A stretch of DNA of 23,000 nt from JAXGQD01 sp964574395 (GCA_964574395.1 CAZNNL010000032.1:1-23000); one strand, 5' to 3'; positions 15,478-23,000 are shown, counted from the first letter of the stretch. Numbers and translations are program-made. The notes: generated from the letters alone by a model not told the origin.

Positions 15478-16363
15478 CAGAATGCAACACTTATCACACA
15501 AAAACGCTTTTGAATATTGGAATACAGTCGTGCCTATGGATTTTTTTGCCGAAAAAATTATCCCAGAAAAGCCGCCTACTTTTCTTGTGCGCAGTAATAA
15601 GGAGAGATTTTTCAACGCTAAAGGATCCACCTACGTCTATACAGGTGCGCTGCCAGACGATGCATTGGATGATAGCGTTGGTGTCGTCTCACCCTATTTG
15701 ATGTACATGCAAATGGCAAAATATCTCAACCTTCACGAGATGATAATACTTGGCTATCTTCTCTGTGCTCAATCCCAAGAATCGCGTTACTATACTTTTA
15801 TTCGAAAGGACAATCTTGTGAAATTTGTCAAAGCTGCCACCAACTATCCAGGCAGAAAAAAAGCCTTACTCGCATTGCCCCACGTAAAAGATGGGGCTGC
15901 CTCGATTATGGAAATCTTTCTTCACCTTTTTCTAGGTCTCCCCAACCATCTGGGCGGGCTCGGACTTAAAGGAGGTGTCTTCAATTATGGCATAGCGTTA
16001 AATGATGCTGGCAAAAAGGCCCTTAAGCAGAATATCTGTTATGTCGATTACTATTTTCCTGAAAAGAAAGTTGGCTTTGAGTATCAAGGTATGTTTCATA
16101 ATGATTCCATGGATTCTGATGCTGTTCGTTTTGCAGCACTAAAGCACTTGGGTCACGACGTTTTAAACGTCACCAAAATCCAAGTGTACAATCCTGCAAT
16201 AAGGCAGCAATTCTTTCAAGTAGCACTAGATATGCTAGATCAAAAGCTACAAATTCGCACAGAAAAATATAGTGTCAATCTGCAATACTTGCATAGGATT
16301 TTGCCTAGAGGATCCAATCAAAACAGGATTATGCCCTCCTCAAATAGAGAGCAATTTAGATAA
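15464..16363 (+). CDS. PD-(D/E)XK endonuclease-like protein (DUF559/AbiEi-related type)
   Basis: 299 residues from TTG at 15464, which has a modest AGGG upstream; ATG at 15482 is an alternative without a ribosome site. The C-terminal third looks like a DUF559/Vsr-type nuclease fold: VDYYFPEKKVGFEYQGMFH gives D195 and E206-x-Q208, followed by DAVRFAALKHLGHDVLNVT. Before it are the segments VVSPYLMYMQMAKYLNLHEMIILGYLLC and SIMEIFLHLFLGLPNHLGGLGL, which I associate with a clostridial/actinobacterial family of uncharacterised proteins. No toxin, methylase or other partner adjoins it. Its nearest gene, ending 15 bases away, is convergent. Nuclease activity is an inference from fold-type residues. 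Confidence 0.7.
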   Translation: MLYASRMQHLSHKNAFEYWNTVVPMDFFAEKIIPEKPPTFLVRSNKERFFNAKGSTYVYTGALPDDALDDSVGVVSPYLMYMQMAKYLNLHEMIILGYLLCAQSQESRYYTFIRKDNLVKFVKAATNYPGRKKALLALPHVKDGAASIMEIFLHLFLGLPNHLGGLGLKGGVFNYGIALNDAGKKALKQNICYVDYYFPEKKVGFEYQGMFHNDSMDSDAVRFAALKHLGHDVLNVTKIQVYNPAIRQQFFQVALDMLDQKLQIRTEKYSVNLQYLHRILPRGSNQNRIMPSSNREQFR

Positions 16364-16378
16364 GATTCAACAACCCAA

Positions 16379-17377
16379 TTAATACACTTCAATCTCGCTG
16401 ATGCATGTGTCATACATGTCATCACCCCAAATGGTGCTCATGATAGTAATGCGGATGGATGAAGTGCTGATTGTGGGTATGGTAAATTCATTCCAGACGC
16501 GGAAACCATCGCGCATAGCCAGCTCATAGCGTGTTCCATCGTCAAACTGAACCACGAGTAGTGAGGGTCTATGGTTGGTATCAAAAAGCCATTGCGTCTT
16601 GTTGTATCCACCCATGATGCGTATACCATTGACCGTTTGTTTTTCATTCGCACGCATTTCAATCCATTGCCCAATACCGTCGTCCGTAGCGCCTTCCACC
16701 CAAGAAGTAATTACGTTGCCGTCAAACGCGTAATGTGCGCTGTACGTACCGAAATCTGTGTCTCTAAGCGTGGAAGAAGCTTCGTAATCCGTAAAGACTG
16801 GAGGTGCAACGGCAATTGCTTGTGGGCTTAGCGTTTCAACTGCCGTAGTGCTGGTTTCGGCAGCTGCTGTGGTTTCTGTTGGCGGAAGAGTTGTGGTCTC
16901 AGTCGGCGCACTTGTTGTCGTTTCAGCTGTCGTTGTTGCTTCTGAAGTCACGGCTGTCGTCTCTGAAGCAGTCGTTGTAGCAAGGGTTTCAGCCGTTGTC
17001 GTAGCAGCCTCTGCCTCTAACGACTGTGAGGCTTCCAATTGTGCAAGAGAACGACTAGCAAGTTCTCTTTCGCTCGCTTGATATGGCGCAATAACGAAAA
17101 AATAGACTGCCACAAAGACAAGCAAAAGGAGTATTACCGGGATAAGAATCCAAAGCCAAATCGCTTTTGATTTTTTTCGCGAATCCATATTATTGTGTAA
17201 GCTTGGGTCAAATGGTGGGCCTTCATAACGCGGGACATTGGCGCCCGACTCTTCATGAAAATGATTTTGACTTTGAGCATCATTTTGCTGCGTATGTATT
17301 GCATTAATGGCTAAACCACAGCTCGCACAATACGCCGCACCTTCACGATTTTTCGCCCCACAGTTTCTACAAAACAT
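16379..17377 (-). CDS. zinc-ribbon membrane protein with NADase-type glycan-binding (discoidin-like) domain
   Basis: 332 residues. The N-terminal zinc ribbon has C3, C6, C17 and C20 (FCRNCG...YCASCG). One membrane helix spans about 72-96. A Thr/Ala/Glu/Ser-rich linker (about 120-190) follows. The C-terminal domain (about 190-332) contains AHYAFDGNVITSWVEGATDDGIGQWIEM, VNGIRIMGGYNK, NHRPSLLVVQFDDG and DTCISEIEVY. This matches the NADase-type glycan-binding domain, a discoidin-like fold. The cytoplasmic ribbon and outside binding domain suggest a sensor or cell-surface protein. The start is the ATG at 17377, eight bases after GAGGGG; the in-frame GTG at 17386 directly adjoins that site and is too close. 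Confidence 0.82.
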   Translation of the reverse strand: MFCRNCGAKNREGAAYCASCGLAINAIHTQQNDAQSQNHFHEESGANVPRYEGPPFDPSLHNNMDSRKKSKAIWLWILIPVILLLLVFVAVYFFVIAPYQASERELASRSLAQLEASQSLEAEAATTTAETLATTTASETTAVTSEATTTAETTTSAPTETTTLPPTETTAAAETSTTAVETLSPQAIAVAPPVFTDYEASSTLRDTDFGTYSAHYAFDGNVITSWVEGATDDGIGQWIEMRANEKQTVNGIRIMGGYNKTQWLFDTNHRPSLLVVQFDDGTRYELAMRDGFRVWNEFTIPTISTSSIRITIMSTIWGDDMYDTCISEIEVY

Positions 17378-17432
17378 GTCGTCCACCCCTCAAACTTACT
17401 GCTTTATTATTACTGAAATATACTCTATTTTA

Positions 17433-17460
17433 TTGAATTTTGTTTAACAAAACAATCAAT
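17433..17460. promoter_or_regulatory. A/T-rich palindrome upstream of fumC
   Basis: TTTTGTT-T-AACAAAA (17438-17452) is a perfect 7+7 palindrome, with ATTGA at 17433 and TCAAT at 17456-17460 extending it imperfectly. It lies in the divergent gap between the zinc-ribbon gene and fumC. It could be an operator or a promoter-linked hairpin; no regulator is identifiable. Confidence 0.3.
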
Positions 17461-17597
17461 CTGAGAAAGGGCGCCACGTAGTCTTATATTTTTGGCAAAA
17501 ACCCACCCCACCCCACTAATCATGTAAAATGATGGCAAAAGCTATACAAAATCTTATGCAAGATGCTGCTTAGAGTAGTTTTGCCAAGGAGAGAGCA

Positions 17598-18965
17598 ATG
17601 GAAAATTTCAGACTTGAACACGATAGTATGGGCGAAATACAGGTCCCGCAGACAGCCTATTGGGGGGCCCAAACCCAGCGCAGCCTCGAGCATTTTGATA
17701 TTGGTACAGAAAAAATGCCGCGCGAGATTATCCGTGCTTTCGCACTTGTTAAAAAGGCTGCTGCTCGTGCTAACATGCGCCTGCAGAAACTTGATGAACA
17801 GCGCTGTGCATTAATTGAAAATGTCTGTGACGAAATACTTAGCGGTGCTTTGGATGAGCATTTTCCGCTTGTTGTTTGGCAAACAGGCTCTGGCACACAG
17901 TCCAACATGAACCTGAATGAAGTTATTGCGAATCGCGCCAATGTCCTTGCGGGAGAACAACTACTTCACCCAAACGATCATGTTAACAGCTCTCAAAGTT
18001 CCAATGACACCTTCCCTAGCGCTATGCATGTCGCAGCAGTCTTGGCTGTGCAAAACCAACTCATCCCCGCCTTCGAAGCTTTAATACAGGATTTTTCCAC
18101 CTTAGAGGCACGCTACCCGCAGGTGATTAAGTCGGGACGGACACATTTGCAGGATGCGACACCTATTCGTTTTGCGCAAGAAGTCTCTGGCTGGCGTGTG
18201 ATGCTTGAACAAACGCGTGAGATGATTCAAAAAACGCTTGAGCCACTCTCCGCAGTAGCCCTGGGTGGAACAGCCGTCGGTACCGGTTTAAATAGCCCAA
18301 AGGATTTTGACTTTATAGTCGCAGAAGAATTAGCTTTGCTTACTGAAGCGCCATTCTATACGGCTGCCAACAAGTTTCACGCTCTAACCAGCAAGGATGC
18401 ATTCGTGTTCAGCCATGGTGCTCTCAAAGCTTTAGCTGCTAATCTCATGAAAATTGCTAACGATATTCGCTGGCTGGCTTCTGGTCCACGCTGTGGTTTA
18501 GGTGAAATCACTATCCCTGAGAACGAACCTGGTAGTTCTATTATGCCTGGCAAAGTCAACCCAACCCAATGCGAAGCACTCACCATGGTCGCTGTTCAAG
18601 TCATGGGCAACGACGTAAGCATCGGTGTGGCAGCCTCTCAAGGTAATTTTGAGTTAAATGTTTTCATGCCTCTGATTGCGTACAATTTTTTGCAATCCGT
18701 GCGCCTGCTAGCTGACAGCATGCGATCCTTCCATTTACATTGTGCTTCAGGTATTTCCGTCAATGAAGAAAAGATGGTTGAAAATATGCAGCGCTCACTC
18801 ATGCTCGTAACCTGCCTAAATCCCTACATCGGTTATGAGAATTCCGCTAAGATAGCGAAGTATGCTTTTGCCAATGATATGAGTTTGCGTGAAGCAGCCC
18901 TGGCTTTAAATTTAGTTTCTGAAGAAGACTTTGATCAGTGGTTTAAGCCTGAGTTGATGGTATAA
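17598..18965 (+). CDS. fumC: class II fumarate hydratase
   Basis: 455-residue cytoplasmic enzyme interconverting fumarate and malate. Motifs in order: TGSGTQSNMNLNEV, HPNDHVNSSQSSNDTFPSAMH, SGRTHLQDATPI, and the superfamily signature GSSIMPGKVNPTQCE around residue 312, with its catalytic serine loop. Length is typical. AAGGAG precedes the ATG by about seven bases. It is alone in its strand run between two minus-strand membrane proteins, so it is probably transcribed by itself. NSSQSSNDTFP and GKVNPTQCEA favour fumarase over aspartase, which is the main alternative. Confidence 0.95.
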   Translation: MENFRLEHDSMGEIQVPQTAYWGAQTQRSLEHFDIGTEKMPREIIRAFALVKKAAARANMRLQKLDEQRCALIENVCDEILSGALDEHFPLVVWQTGSGTQSNMNLNEVIANRANVLAGEQLLHPNDHVNSSQSSNDTFPSAMHVAAVLAVQNQLIPAFEALIQDFSTLEARYPQVIKSGRTHLQDATPIRFAQEVSGWRVMLEQTREMIQKTLEPLSAVALGGTAVGTGLNSPKDFDFIVAEELALLTEAPFYTAANKFHALTSKDAFVFSHGALKALAANLMKIANDIRWLASGPRCGLGEITIPENEPGSSIMPGKVNPTQCEALTMVAVQVMGNDVSIGVAASQGNFELNVFMPLIAYNFLQSVRLLADSMRSFHLHCASGISVNEEKMVENMQRSLMLVTCLNPYIGYENSAKIAKYAFANDMSLREAALALNLVSEEDFDQWFKPELMV

Positions 18966-18995
18966 AGCTGTTAGGCTATCACTTCGTAGGAATTT

Positions 18996-19692
18996 CTAGT
19001 AATACCAGTACAGGATGTTCTCGTAGAGTGGCGGGATAATCACCTCGCCTTTCTCATTGACGACACCGAGCTTTTCATCAACATAAACGATCGCATACCC
19101 GTCCTCAAAAAACTTATACTCATCACTATAATAGCCGGACATGTAGAAATCATCATAAATAGGGTTAATGACAAATTTTCCTGCCTTATCAATAAATCCC
19201 CATTTGTCGCCAGATTTGACCGCAGCGATGCGATCCTTGTAAAAGTTGTGTGTTGAGTCAAACTGAGGATTAATGAGAATCTTCCCTGTCTTATCTATAT
19301 AGCCCCATTTATCGCCAGATTTTACAGTAGCCAAACTATTTTCCCCAAAGAGCTCTGCATCATCAAATTGCGGATTCACCACATAATTACCCTTGCTGTC
19401 AATGTAACCCCAAGTTTTTCCGTCAAGTGATACATTCAGCAAGCCATTTCTAAACAAGTTTACTTCCTTCTTGTCAGAACGTCCCAAAAACCACCATAGA
19501 CCGCCAGCAATAAGCAAGACGAGAACGAGCGAAAGTGCAGAGATTAAAGCGATCTTCGCAAATTTGGGTTTAGTTTTAATCGGTACATAATTGGTAGTTG
19601 CATGTGGGGAACTCTGAACTTGTTTAGCTCCACAAAAAAACACAGAAGCTGTCCCCTTGTTCAAGCTTTTCACCACAATTAACACAATACAT
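18996..19692 (-). pseudogene. zinc-ribbon, WG-repeat membrane protein, frameshifted at a T7 tract
   Basis: The likely true start is ATG at 19692, nine bases after GAAGGAG. It gives MYCVNCGEKLEQGDSFCVF, then runs out of frame at seven T in the coding strand (19634-19640 on the map). Removing one T restores SFCVFCGAKQ, completing a zinc ribbon with C3, C6, C17 and C20, then a membrane helix (about 46-69) and at least three WG-type repeats (KTWGYIDSKGNYVVNPQFDD, DKWGYIDKTGKILINPQFDS and DKWGFIDKAGKFVINPIYDD). The restored protein has 231 residues. The uninterrupted frame that starts at 19769 has no ribosome site and an implausible N terminus. It may be a sequencing error, a switchable homopolymer, or a decayed gene; the rest looks intact. 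Confidence 0.8.
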
Positions 19693-19769
19693 GAGCGCTT
19701 ACTCCTTCTCCCTTCTTTAATTATTATTAAAGCAAAGGGCAGTGCTTCGAGTAGAAGCCATAAAATCAT

Positions 19770-20100
19770 AGCGAAAAATACAAAAACACCTGAGTTGCCT
19801 TTCTTGGTGTTAGTGTTTGTTGCTAGTTTTCCATTATTTTAACGAATATAGTAAGAGTAAGCAATGTACGAAGAGAGCCGTCTCACTCGCTCAAATCGCT
19901 ATGCTCGGTGTGCCGCTCGCGGTACTCACGTGGGGGACGAGCACACCATATAAGGTTGCGCCATAATCACCCAAGCCTGAACAAAATTCATTGAGAAAAC
20001 TTGCACCATGCGCTTTTATTTCTTCTGTGCTGACTTTTTACTCGCGTAGTATTTATACAATATTTGTAGCGATTATTGGAGTTGCTAGGAGGGATCAATC
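19770..20100. other. non-coding stretch with a G+C-rich hairpin
   Basis: About 330 bases without a credible gene. The middle (about 19870-19960) is richer in G+C than its surroundings. GGTGTG (19907-19912) pairs with CACACC (19942-19947), and CTCG (19916-19919) with CGAG (19938-19941), leaving a three-base bulge. No T run follows on either strand. It could be part of an unrecognised RNA or a relic repeat. A 65-codon open frame at 19991-20188 runs into the next gene and has no ribosome site. Confidence 0.4.
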
Positions 20101-20904
20101 TTATTTTTTGGGTGAGTACATTTTGCCAAGAACAAAATCGACTAAACGCGTTGGCAGCAAGCGATTCGCAACGACCAAGACTTTATAAACCGTACCGCCT
20201 ATGACTTGGCTTTTAGGGCTTTTCTTGTGAGCGATACGCCAAAGATCGCGAGCGACCGACTCAACGGACATGCCATTTTCTTCGTCTTTTTCCATACGCT
20301 GGATTGAAGCGCGTTCCGCTGCAGCATAGGGGGTATTGTCATCAATGATGGTTTGGCGAGCTGCAGTAAATGGGGTTTTGATATCGCCAGGGCAGTACAC
20401 CGTTGCTCTGATTCCTAAATCTTTTACTTCTAAATCTAGACTACGTGTGAGTGTAATTAATGCGGATTTTGTCGAAACATAAAATGCTTGGTATGGAATA
20501 GGAACTATGCCACCGACCGAAGCGAGCGAAATGATTCGGCCACTTCTTTGTTTCCTCATTTGGGGGAGCACGGCTTGCATTTGTCTGACTGTGCCAAAAA
20601 CATTGACGTCGAATTGTCTGACGAAAGCTTCCTCCGCTGTCGTTTCAATTGCGCCACCGATGCCAAAACCAGCATTGGCAATCAGCACATCGATACGACC
20701 TTCTTTGGCAATTACCTCTGAAACAGCAAATTTAACCTGTTCGATGTCTGTTGTGTCACAAGGTAGATGAGTAACCCCAAGCACTTCTACATGGCGTCTA
20801 CTCATTTCATAAACAATATAATTACGTTCCGCAAAATATCGCGCCGTAGTTTGACCTATACCGGACGATCCTCCGGATATGAGTAAGACAGGTTTTCGTG
20901 ACAT
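20101..20904 (-). CDS. short-chain dehydrogenase/reductase
   Basis: 267-residue NAD(P)-dependent oxidoreductase of the classical SDR family. The cofactor loop is SGGSSGIG (10-17), the structural motif IANAG is at 75-79, and the catalytic residues are S129, Y142 and K146 (YVSTK) with standard spacing. The start at 20904 has AAGGAG five bases upstream; the frame is open for 29 codons further but without a ribosome site. It is divergent from the thioesterase gene, with about 140 bases between them that must hold both promoters. The substrate is not evident; similarity is to general short-chain dehydrogenases acting on lipids or sterols. Confidence 0.9.
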   Translation of the reverse strand: MSRKPVLLISGGSSGIGQTTARYFAERNYIVYEMSRRHVEVLGVTHLPCDTTDIEQVKFAVSEVIAKEGRIDVLIANAGFGIGGAIETTAEEAFVRQFDVNVFGTVRQMQAVLPQMRKQRSGRIISLASVGGIVPIPYQAFYVSTKSALITLTRSLDLEVKDLGIRATVYCPGDIKTPFTAARQTIIDDNTPYAAAERASIQRMEKDEENGMSVESVARDLWRIAHKKSPKSQVIGGTVYKVLVVANRLLPTRLVDFVLGKMYSPKK

Positions 20905-21044
20905 AGGGTCTCCTTGTTTCATGACAGCTTGGCTTGTGGGTGAGTAGTCGTTTTGCCAAAATGATACCGTATTTCTCGAAAAAAAGTTCATATAATGTAA
21001 AATACTATTATGTAAACGCTCTTGTTAGGTAGGTAAAAGGCAAA

Positions 21045-21503
21045 ATGACACAGAATCAACGCAGTAACGCGGATTTTTTTGAACAACTCCAAGCGAATCT
21101 CGAAAGGAGGCGTTCTCTTGAAAGTACAATCAACGCCTACATGCCACTTCAGTTGCTTGCTTGCGACTTGGAGAATAAAACGGCGACTTTTCAATATACT
21201 GTAGCTGATTGGACTGCCAATGTTTCAGGAACAATGCACGGTGGTATAACGTCGACACTCTTTGACATTGCCTTGTCGGCCTTCATAATTACGTATTATG
21301 AAAACGACAATGTGCCGACGGTTGAACTGCAGATTAATTTTATGAAGCCAATTAAAATTGGGAGTACGCTGGTAATTGAGTGCAGGCTAACAGGTTGGGG
21401 GCGCACGATTGTCCACGCTACTGCAGAGGCCTATCGTGAAGGGAGTAAAGTGCCTAGAGCAACGGCAAATGCAGTTTTTTATGCAATAAAAAGCGATCGT
21501 TAA
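21045..21503 (+). CDS. PaaI-family hotdog thioesterase
   Basis: 152-residue protein with a single hotdog fold. The active-site region is MHGGITSTLFDIALS (H65, G66, G67, D74), followed by VELQINFMKPIKIGSTLVIECRL and a C-terminal strand ending ATANAVFYAI. Members hydrolyse acyl-CoA thioesters, usually as tetramers in the cytoplasm. AAAGG precedes the ATG by four bases. The next gene begins 39 bases downstream on the same strand and may be co-transcribed. Substrate chain type cannot be told from the sequence. Confidence 0.87.
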   Translation: MTQNQRSNADFFEQLQANLERRRSLESTINAYMPLQLLACDLENKTATFQYTVADWTANVSGTMHGGITSTLFDIALSAFIITYYENDNVPTVELQINFMKPIKIGSTLVIECRLTGWGRTIVHATAEAYREGSKVPRATANAVFYAIKSDR

Positions 21504-21542
21504 ACGTGTCGCAAAAACGAATAACAAATGGAAGGTCAGGAT

Positions 21543-22778
21543 ATGAACACTAATTTATTAAAAGAATATGCACGTCTAGCTGTCCGCAGTGGGGTCAATC
21601 TTCAAAAGGGTCAAGAGTTGAAGCTCTTAATCTCGGTGGAGCAAGTCGAGCTTGCGCGTTTGATTGTTGAGGAGGCTTATGCGGCGGGTGCAGCGGAAGT
21701 AAGTGTACAATGGCAAGATGACACCATCGATCGCATGGCTTATCAACATGTGGAGCCAGAGCGCTTGGGTGAAGTTAAAAGTTGGCAAATAGCGAGGCTC
21801 GAGCGTGAGGTGGAGGTTTTGCCAGCAGTAATCCATGTGACAAGCACGGATCCTGAAAAGTTTAAAGGTATCGACCCCGCAATTTTGACGCAGGTGGTGT
21901 CTTCGCGTCATTTGGCTAGTAAAAAATATAAAGACGCCATGGACAACAAATATCAATGGACGGTCTTAGCAGCTCCTTCAAAGGCGTGGGCGCGGAAAGT
22001 TTTTCCTGATTTAAGCGAAGATTACGCGATGGGAAAACTATGGGAACTGATTTTCGCGGCTGTTTATTTGGATGAAAATAACGATGTTATTGAGGTTTGG
22101 AACGAACGCAATCGCGCGTTTATCAAGCGCAGCGAAGCCTTGAATTCTATGCAGTTGAAGACCTTGCATCTGAGCAATTCCTTGGGGACAAATTTTAGTA
22201 TTGGTTTATTGAAGGAATCGTTGTGGATGGCAGGCGGAGAGCTAAGTCTTCAGGATATTTACTACAATCCAAATCTTCCGACCGAGGAATGCTTTACTAC
22301 TCCCGATTATCGGTCTGCTGAAGGCGTAGTCTATGCTTCAATGCCTTGGTCGGTCCGTGGTTCGATGGTTGAAAAGTTTTGGATTCGTTTTGAGGCTGGC
22401 AAAGCTGTCTCATGGGGCGCCGAAACCGGCGAAGATGTCTTGACCGAATTAATCGCAACGGATAAAGGCTCTGCTTATCTCGGCGAGTTGGCTTTGGTTC
22501 CCAAAAGTTCACCGATTAACCGTAGTGGCATCCTTTTTTACAATACTTTGTTTGATGAAAATGCGGCTTGTCATCTCGCACTGGGCGAAGCCTATAGCTC
22601 TAATGTCCTTGGGTATGAGAGTAAATCCAAGGCCGAACTTTACGACATGGGTGTCAACGAATCCGCCATCCACGAAGACTTCATGATTGGTACAAGCGAC
22701 ATGAAGATTACTGGAGTAGGCTACGATGGTCGCGAGCACTTAATCATGGAAGATGGTGAATGGGCATTTGAGGTTTAG
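21543..22778 (+). CDS. M29-family metal-dependent aminopeptidase (AmpS/PepS type)
   Basis: 411-residue cytoplasmic aminopeptidase that removes N-terminal residues from peptides. Family hallmarks are LLKEYARLAVRSGVNLQKGQ near the start, NLPTEECFTTPD (metal-ligand glutamates), GSMVEKFWIRFEAGK, LGELALVPKSSPINRSGILFYNTLFDENAACHLALGEAY and HEDFMIGTSDMKITG (histidine and aspartate ligands). GGAAGG lies seven bases before the ATG at 21543. The in-frame ATG at 21528 has no ribosome site. Length is normal. It is probably co-transcribed with the thioesterase gene upstream, with no obvious functional link. Confidence 0.93.
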   Translation: MNTNLLKEYARLAVRSGVNLQKGQELKLLISVEQVELARLIVEEAYAAGAAEVSVQWQDDTIDRMAYQHVEPERLGEVKSWQIARLEREVEVLPAVIHVTSTDPEKFKGIDPAILTQVVSSRHLASKKYKDAMDNKYQWTVLAAPSKAWARKVFPDLSEDYAMGKLWELIFAAVYLDENNDVIEVWNERNRAFIKRSEALNSMQLKTLHLSNSLGTNFSIGLLKESLWMAGGELSLQDIYYNPNLPTEECFTTPDYRSAEGVVYASMPWSVRGSMVEKFWIRFEAGKAVSWGAETGEDVLTELIATDKGSAYLGELALVPKSSPINRSGILFYNTLFDENAACHLALGEAYSSNVLGYESKSKAELYDMGVNESAIHEDFMIGTSDMKITGVGYDGREHLIMEDGEWAFEV

Positions 22779-22810
22779 GCTCTTGAGTTTGTTGAGCCAC
22801 ATCAAACAAT

Positions 22811-22839
22811 TTGAATAATAAGGTTTTTGTCTTTATACT
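22811..22839 (+). promoter_or_regulatory. sigma-70-type promoter of the tRNA gene
   Basis: TTGAAT (22811-22816) and TATACT (22834-22839) are separated by exactly 17 bases. Transcription would begin near 22846, giving a short leader before the tRNA. Spacing and -10 match are good; the -35 matches at four of six positions. Confidence 0.65.
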
Positions 22840-22872
22840 CGTTAATGGTTTACAAGCATATTGGCAAAACAC

Positions 22873-22947
22873 GTTCCCGTGGCCTAATGGATAAGGCAGT
22901 AGTCTCCGAAGCTGCTGATGTGAGTTCGATTCTCGCCGGGGACACCA
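22873..22947 (+). tRNA. tRNA-Arg, anticodon CCG, CCA encoded
   Basis: Full cloverleaf. The acceptor stem GTTCCCG pairs with CGGGGAC (one G-U). The D arm closes with GCC/GGC, the anticodon stem is GTAGT/GCTGC around loop CTCCGAA, and the T stem is GTGAG/CTCGC around TTCGATT. Discriminator A is followed by an encoded CCA at 22945-22947. The anticodon CCG reads the arginine codon CGG. It is transcribed alone from a promoter just upstream. Opposite-strand sequence directly after the CCA reads as the end of a group II intron. Confidence 0.95.
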
Positions 22948-23000
22948 ATCGAGTAGGAGGCTAGTCATTAATTGGCTAGCCGACCTCTCACACCACCGTA
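22948..23000 (-). mobile_element. 3' end of a group II intron (domain VI and part of domain V), truncated by the window
   Basis: Read on the minus strand, the last 53 bases give TACGGTGGTG, which resembles the 3' strand of bacterial domain V, then a domain VI hairpin. Upper stem GGCTAG/CTAGCC (22976-22981 with 22959-22964) has an 11-base loop. The lower stem GAGAGG (22989-22984) pairs with CCT-A-CTC (22957-22951), leaving one bulged A opposite 22954. That A is seven bases from the end ...CTCGAT, the place of the lariat branch point, and the element ends in AT as group II introns do. The 3' exon would be the antisense of the tRNA-Arg gene. Catalytic core and any reverse transcriptase lie outside the window. 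Confidence 0.75.

Noticed and set aside
19692..19769. Start of the WG-repeat protein at 19769
   Set aside because: It has no ribosome site, and the frame before the T7 tract gives an odd hydrophobic/basic N terminus. The alternative frame from 19692 has a ribosome site and a zinc ribbon.
22778..22798. Intrinsic terminator after the aminopeptidase gene
   Set aside because: GGCTC/GAGCC makes only a 5-bp stem and no T run follows it directly.
22873..22960. tRNA 3' end as a phage or island attachment site
   Set aside because: No integrase gene or repeated tRNA end is visible. The adjoining sequence folds as group II intron domain VI, which explains the junction better.
22744..22968. 74-codon minus-strand open frame containing PRRESNSH
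   Set aside because: It is read antisense through the tRNA-Arg gene, a familiar artefact, and has no ribosome site.

Overview
The window looks like chromosomal DNA of a monoderm (Bacillota/Clostridia-like) bacterium of moderate G+C. This is inferred from strong AGGAGG-type ribosome sites, a lipoprotein PstS, a PstSCAB-PhoU-PhoPR block in one operon-like run, zinc-ribbon/WG-repeat membrane proteins and a tRNA gene that encodes its own CCA. No species can be named from sequence alone.

Layout. (1) 1-238 is non-coding, with two 35-bp direct repeats and long hairpin arms. (2) 239-7348, minus strand, is a complete phosphate uptake and signalling locus read pstS-pstC-pstA-pstB-phoU-phoP-phoR. A hairpin lies between pstS and pstC, and an 11-bp-periodic Pho-box-like motif precedes pstS. 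PstC carries an unusual N-terminal four-helix extension. (3) 7626-10738, plus strand, is a two-gene unit: a polyprenyl-phosphate glycosyltransferase (GT2) and a large multi-spanning GT-C-like membrane protein. (4) 10783-10924 holds two tandem hairpin repeats that look like bidirectional terminators between convergent genes; related copies recur at 15221-15357. (5) 10936-15014, minus strand, is a tight operon of an EF-G-like GTPase, a PHP phosphoesterase and an aldo/keto reductase. (6) 15015-15463 is non-coding, with a G-rich tandem repeat and the second hairpin-repeat pair. (7) 15464-16363 is a lone PD-(D/E)XK-like protein. (8) 16379-17377 (minus) and 18996-19692 (minus, frameshifted) are two zinc-ribbon membrane proteins on either side of fumarase fumC (17598-18965). 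(9) 20101-20904 (minus) is a short-chain dehydrogenase, divergent from a hotdog thioesterase and an M29 aminopeptidase. (10) 22873-22947 is tRNA-Arg(CCG) with its own promoter. Immediately after its CCA, on the opposite strand, lies what reads as the 3' end (domain VI and part of domain V) of a group II intron that continues beyond the window.

How it works together: the Pst transporter imports phosphate, PhoU links transport to the PhoR kinase, and PhoP would act on the repeats upstream of pstS. Most other genes are housekeeping. The least ordinary material is non-coding or structural: the intron abutting the tRNA, the paired hairpin repeats with 81-bp spacing, the homopolymer frameshift in the WG-repeat gene, and the PstC extension. 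I see no clear multi-gene defence or otherwise new system.
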